NCBI GenBank assembly: GCA_028622995.1
Contig: JAJQJQ010000043.1
Location: 310,001 to 374,000, forward strand
DNA from: Panagrolaimus kolymaensis
Taxonomy: Eukaryota > Nematoda > Chromadorea > Rhabditida > Panagrolaimidae
Direction: 5' to 3'
DNA: 64,000 nucleotides
Both the position numbers and the translations under genes were made by a program. Shown in pieces: positions 60,515 to 64,000 of the stretch. Below the pieces are notes generated by a model, which did no database searches, was not told the origin of the DNA, and saw nothing but the letters and a program-made list of their open reading frames with translations. The number at the start of each line of letters is the position of its first letter. Position 1 is the first letter of the stretch.

Positions 60515-61231
60515 ATATATTTGTGGTACACCACGACAAAAAATATTGATACCACGGGCATTAAGCCCGCCTCAAATATTGCGTTAGTTGGAAATTCAAC
60601 TTCAACCGTGTCTAACTTAAATTCTACGAAAATTTCTTCTTCACCTAAACCTTCAAAAAAGAAATCCATCTCTGTAGCAAGTGGACCACCAATATCTTCT
60701 TCATCTTCATCGTCTTCTGCTTCTCAACCCCGAAGAAAATCTTCGTTACTTGGATTTAATTTTGCTAATTTTTCCATTTCTGGAAATAATAATAAAGAAT
60801 CCAAAGAACCTACTCCAATAATTACCACGACTGGAGCAAATCAATCTCCAGCACCATCAAGAAAATCTTCAGGCATCACTGCACCCGTCACCGCAACTTT
60901 ACAAGGTTTATTAAGAAAAAATTCTGCTAGTCAAGGCAGTAGCAGCAACAATCCCAATAATAACCCAAATCGATCAGGTTCAGGAGGCTCATCTGATAAT
61001 ATGGCAGCTCGAATGTCAACAAGCAGTCAAGCTTCGGCTCGAAGCATCAATGCCCGTCGTCGCCCCGAGGATGCCGTTCATCAAGGATGGCTCATGAAGC
61101 GAGGAGAACACATAAAAAATTGGAGAGCAAGATATTTTGTTTTATTTAAAGATGGAGCCTTGCTTGGCTTTAAAAATGTTGTCAATGATTATAAAGATCC
61201 TTTAAATGATTTCACCGTTAAAGATGTTCAG
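60515..61231 (+). CDS. akt-1: AKT/PKB kinase, 5' coding exon (partial; N-terminal extension plus start of PH domain)
   Basis: An exon open from just after a TAA (60512-60514) to a splice donor at 61231/61232 (CAG|GTTCGT). The 3' part encodes the start of a pleckstrin-homology domain of AKT type: HQGWLMKRGEHIKNWRARYF, then VLFKDGALLGFKN and DPLNDFTVKDVQ. It keeps the Lys-Arg and the two Arg of the WRxRYF loop that contact PIP3 in AKT. AKT relays insulin/PI3K signals at the membrane. The rest of the PH domain and the kinase domain must lie beyond 64000, since I see no continuing exon in 61232-64000. The first ATG in this frame is at 61001 (MAARMSTSS...), about 28 residues before the PH domain, which fits a normal AKT start. 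Yet the preceding ~160 codons are also open and protein-like (Ser-rich, with RRKSS, SRKSS and LRKNS). They contain no ATG, so they are either reached from an unseen upstream exon, translated from a non-AUG start, or are a 5' leader. Confidence 0.85.
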
Positions 61232-61287
61232 GTTCGTTTTTGAATTTTTTTGATTTCTTTTGTTAGGGAAAATTTTGTAAAAAAGAT

Positions 61288-63131
61288 TTAAAACTGCATT
61301 GGTGTTTATTTCAGTAGAATTTTGATTATTAAAACTATTAAAAAGCAAAATAAAAGTCATTCTAGCTGCAAGTTTTCTTTGGGGTAATTGAATATTTTAT
61401 TTAAAAAAAATTTAAACTATGGCTTTTTTTTGAGGATATCTTTTTGATTAAAACTGTTGAAACAAAACCATCGGTAGTTGCAAAGTCTTTAACAGGGAAT
61501 TATATATTAATTTCGTGGATTTCTTTAAAAATAAATTTTTTATTTTTATTTATTAAAACTATTAAAAAGCAAAATAAAAGCCATTCTAGTTGCAAGTATT
61601 TAGGAGTAATTTAATATATTTAATTTTTTTTAACAAACTGGATTTTTGCGAATAAAGATGATCGTGTATTAAAACTGTATACTCAGACTGAATTTTTATT
61701 GAAATTAGTTTAAAATTTTAAAACTGTATATAAAATTCCATCCTTTCTCATTTGATAGAATAGAATTTTTTTTATAAACTGCTATCCCAAAAATAAATAG
61801 GTGAAAATCTCTGATGATAAAATTTATTTTTTTTACTTCATTAAATTTCATAACTTTGTGTAAGGTCAAACAATTTCACTTTTTTTTAATTAATTGTTTG
61901 ATATCTTATTATTTTGTTCTTAACCTTTTTTTTTATTAAACATGTTAAAACTGGCTTTGATGTTCATTCTTATTTTTCTTTAACTTTTATTAAACTGAAA
62001 TTAGTAAAATTTGCCGGAATTAATGCAAAGCTAACTTCTACCATTTGATAGTGTTTCGAGTCTTATCAAAAAAATTTCTTTATAACTCGGTCTTTAATAA
62101 ATCCATTTCATATATTCTAAGTAACAAGAAGAATAAAAAATTTAACTGTCTAGCTTTCGACATGAAGAAAAATTATTAACTGTTCTTCGAAGATTATGAA
62201 CAAAATCTTTAAACTTTTAATTAAAACTGTACAATCCATTTTATGTTTATTTTAAATTTTTATTTTCTTTTTTAAAAACTGAGAAAGACGGCCTTGCTTT
62301 ACTCAACCGTACTTTAAGAATACCTTTTTTTCTTTTCAAAAAATATTAAAACTGGCTACTTTTTTTCCTAGGATGTTTCCTTCTTTATAAACTGAACAAG
62401 CAGCTGTTATCAGAGCACAATAACAAAACTGAACACCAATTATTATTAATACCCAAAGTGCTAAAACTGAGAATTTGTTTGTATCTTGGATTCCATTCCA
62501 CAATAATATAAATATTAGGAAATTAAATTTTTGTGGTAATGCTTTCACAAAAAAATATTTAAAGTTCTATCTAAATATGTTTAAAAACTTTTACCTTTCA
62601 TTAAACTAAACTAACTTTTTATTTTTCGGTTTATTTTCAATTTTTTTAAACTGTCACGATTGGTCCATGCCGTACCGTAATAATTCCATCATTTCATTTT
62701 AGATTTTCAAAAAAAAAAATAAAAAAATGACATTTCAATAAATTGTCGAGTAAAAACTGTACAAGTTTTAGTCAATGCAAAATAACAAAACTATTTTTTT
62801 CTTTGTTATTCAATGCCAAATTAGTAAAACTGTTAAAAATTAGCATCTTTTTATTCAATTTCATTAAACTGTAATACAAGGAAATTAAATTTTTGGGATA
62901 TACCTTTCACAACAAAAAATAGTTAACTCTTGTTAGATATCTCAAAGCAAATTTTAATAATTTTTTTTAAAACTGTACTAAAAGATCACTGCCGGTGAAA
63001 TAAATTTTTTTTCTTTTTAACTGAGGATCGTCGCTCTGTAAAGTACCGTAATTTTCCAAAACGTATTATTTTCGTTTTCGAAACATTTTTAAAACTGAGT
63101 TCTTTAATTTTGTTTGGCTTCTTTATAAACT
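61288..63131 (+). repeat. Oriented AAACTG array in the AKT intron, with direct duplications
   Basis: About 26 plus-oriented copies. The DNA contains diverged direct duplications: 61326-61450 matches 61550-61675 (offset ~224 bp), and 62415-62690 matches 62780-63060 (offset ~361-372 bp). Confidence 0.75.
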
Positions 63132-64000
63132 GCCAAATCAGTCAACATTCCCTAACAACAAAAGTGAGTAAAGAATGAAAACAAAAAACAGCTTATTTCG
63201 AAAAAAAATATAAACATATTTTGAATGTTTTTCAATCTCTCCATTGCAAACAAAAAATATATTTCAGTGCATGTTTGTGTGTTTTTTTATTTCCTGAATG
63301 TTTTTCTTTTATTCTGTGTTTTTATATTTTTACTCAGGGACGAAAACAAAAAAGTTGAAATCTCACTTTCTTGCTTTTTAACTTTAACCTTTTTTAAATG
63401 AAAGTTAAATGTCTGTAAAAAATATTTTTATTTTTATTACGCAAAAAAAAAAGAAAATAAAAATTAAAATAACAATAAAGGAAATCGCTTGTTTGCTTGC
63501 TTAATAAAAAAATAAGTGAAAACACCCTTCTTGGAAAGAAAAAATATTTGGTGACAAAAAAATAAAAAATACAAATTTAGTTTTTTTCGTAATATTTTTT
63601 TTGTTTTTTCATGTTTGTTATTTGTTTACTCTAAAATCCGAGAAAGCTTACGAATACTAAAAGTTTCCTAATTTTTTTGTTGTTGGAAAAAATGAATGAG
63701 TGCATAATATTTATTTTTTTTTTGGTGAAGATGAAACTGAGGCATTTGAAAAAAATATTTTGCGTTACGAAAACATTGGATGTATTACCAAAAATGGATG
63801 TTTCCTTGACAGTTTTATTTTAAATAAAACTGTGATCTATGGTTTTGATGGATAAATTATTTAAATTTTAATTTTTCAAGCTTGTGAAACCTAAACCTTT
63901 TTTGGTGTTGTTTTTATAATTTTTTTTAACTGTTATCCTTTCTCTTAATTTTCTTAAGACAATTTTTTTTTCATTTAAAACCAAATTCTTTGTTTAATTT
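63132..64000. other. Motif-poor end of the window, within the AKT intron
   Basis: No AAACTG in 63132-63731, then three copies (63733, 63825, 63928). AT-rich with no exon recognised. Confidence 0.3.

Larger units (their letters stand above)
59847..61000 (+). other. ATG-free leader upstream of the AKT exon
   Basis: Reading every line from 59847 to 61000 I find no ATG in any plus-strand frame, although such AT-rich DNA elsewhere in the window has one about every 100-150 bp. The last ~485 bp are GC-richer and open in the AKT frame. The pattern fits a long 5' leader whose scanning ribosomes reach the ATG at 61001, with a possible in-frame non-AUG extension. Confidence 0.5.

Overview
The window reads as nematode nuclear DNA. 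It is extremely AT-rich. Its 3' splice sites are the short TTTTCAG or TTTTTAG type with no separate polypyrimidine tract, some introns are only about 46-90 bp, and the genes recovered by splicing exons by hand are typical animal or nematode families. I cannot name the genus.

Five protein-coding genes are supported. On the minus strand are a two-pore-domain (TWiK-type) potassium channel (3933-11572, nine exons, 895 aa), an anillin-family protein (21820-24077, six exons, 658 aa) and a SAM-like plus ankyrin-repeat protein (24593-25982, four exons, 360 aa). On the plus strand are a tau-tubulin-kinase-type protein kinase (40870-50682, thirteen exons, 885 aa) and the first recognisable coding exon of an AKT/PKB kinase (60515-61231), whose remaining exons lie beyond the window. 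The genes are of unrelated function and do not form a pathway cluster. No tRNA, rRNA, CRISPR array or spliced-leader gene was recognised.

The most striking feature is non-coding. Nearly all long introns and most intergenic DNA are studded with a short motif, (T/A)n-A-A-A-C-T-G, at an average spacing of about 50-100 bp. It is almost always in the same plus-strand orientation, whichever way the local gene is transcribed. My hand tally is in the high 400s for plus-oriented AACTG, against roughly twenty for its reverse complement. The motif is almost absent from exons. It is missing from one 5.9 kb block (20.3-26.3 kb) holding the anillin and SAM-ankyrin genes with their ordinary short introns. 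It is also missing from a series of 0.4-1.1 kb islands that look like ordinary regulatory or UTR sequence, with CGACGACG, GGCGGCGG and CT-rich runs. In the AKT intron, motif-bearing DNA lies in diverged direct repeats (offsets about 224 and 361-372 bp), suggesting that the arrays grow by local duplication.

Three mobile-element-like structures are present: a TTAA-bounded foldback (20397-20603), a TA-bounded foldback (20909-21084) and a 0.7 kb element with terminal inverted repeats (33599-34305). All three lack the oriented motif.
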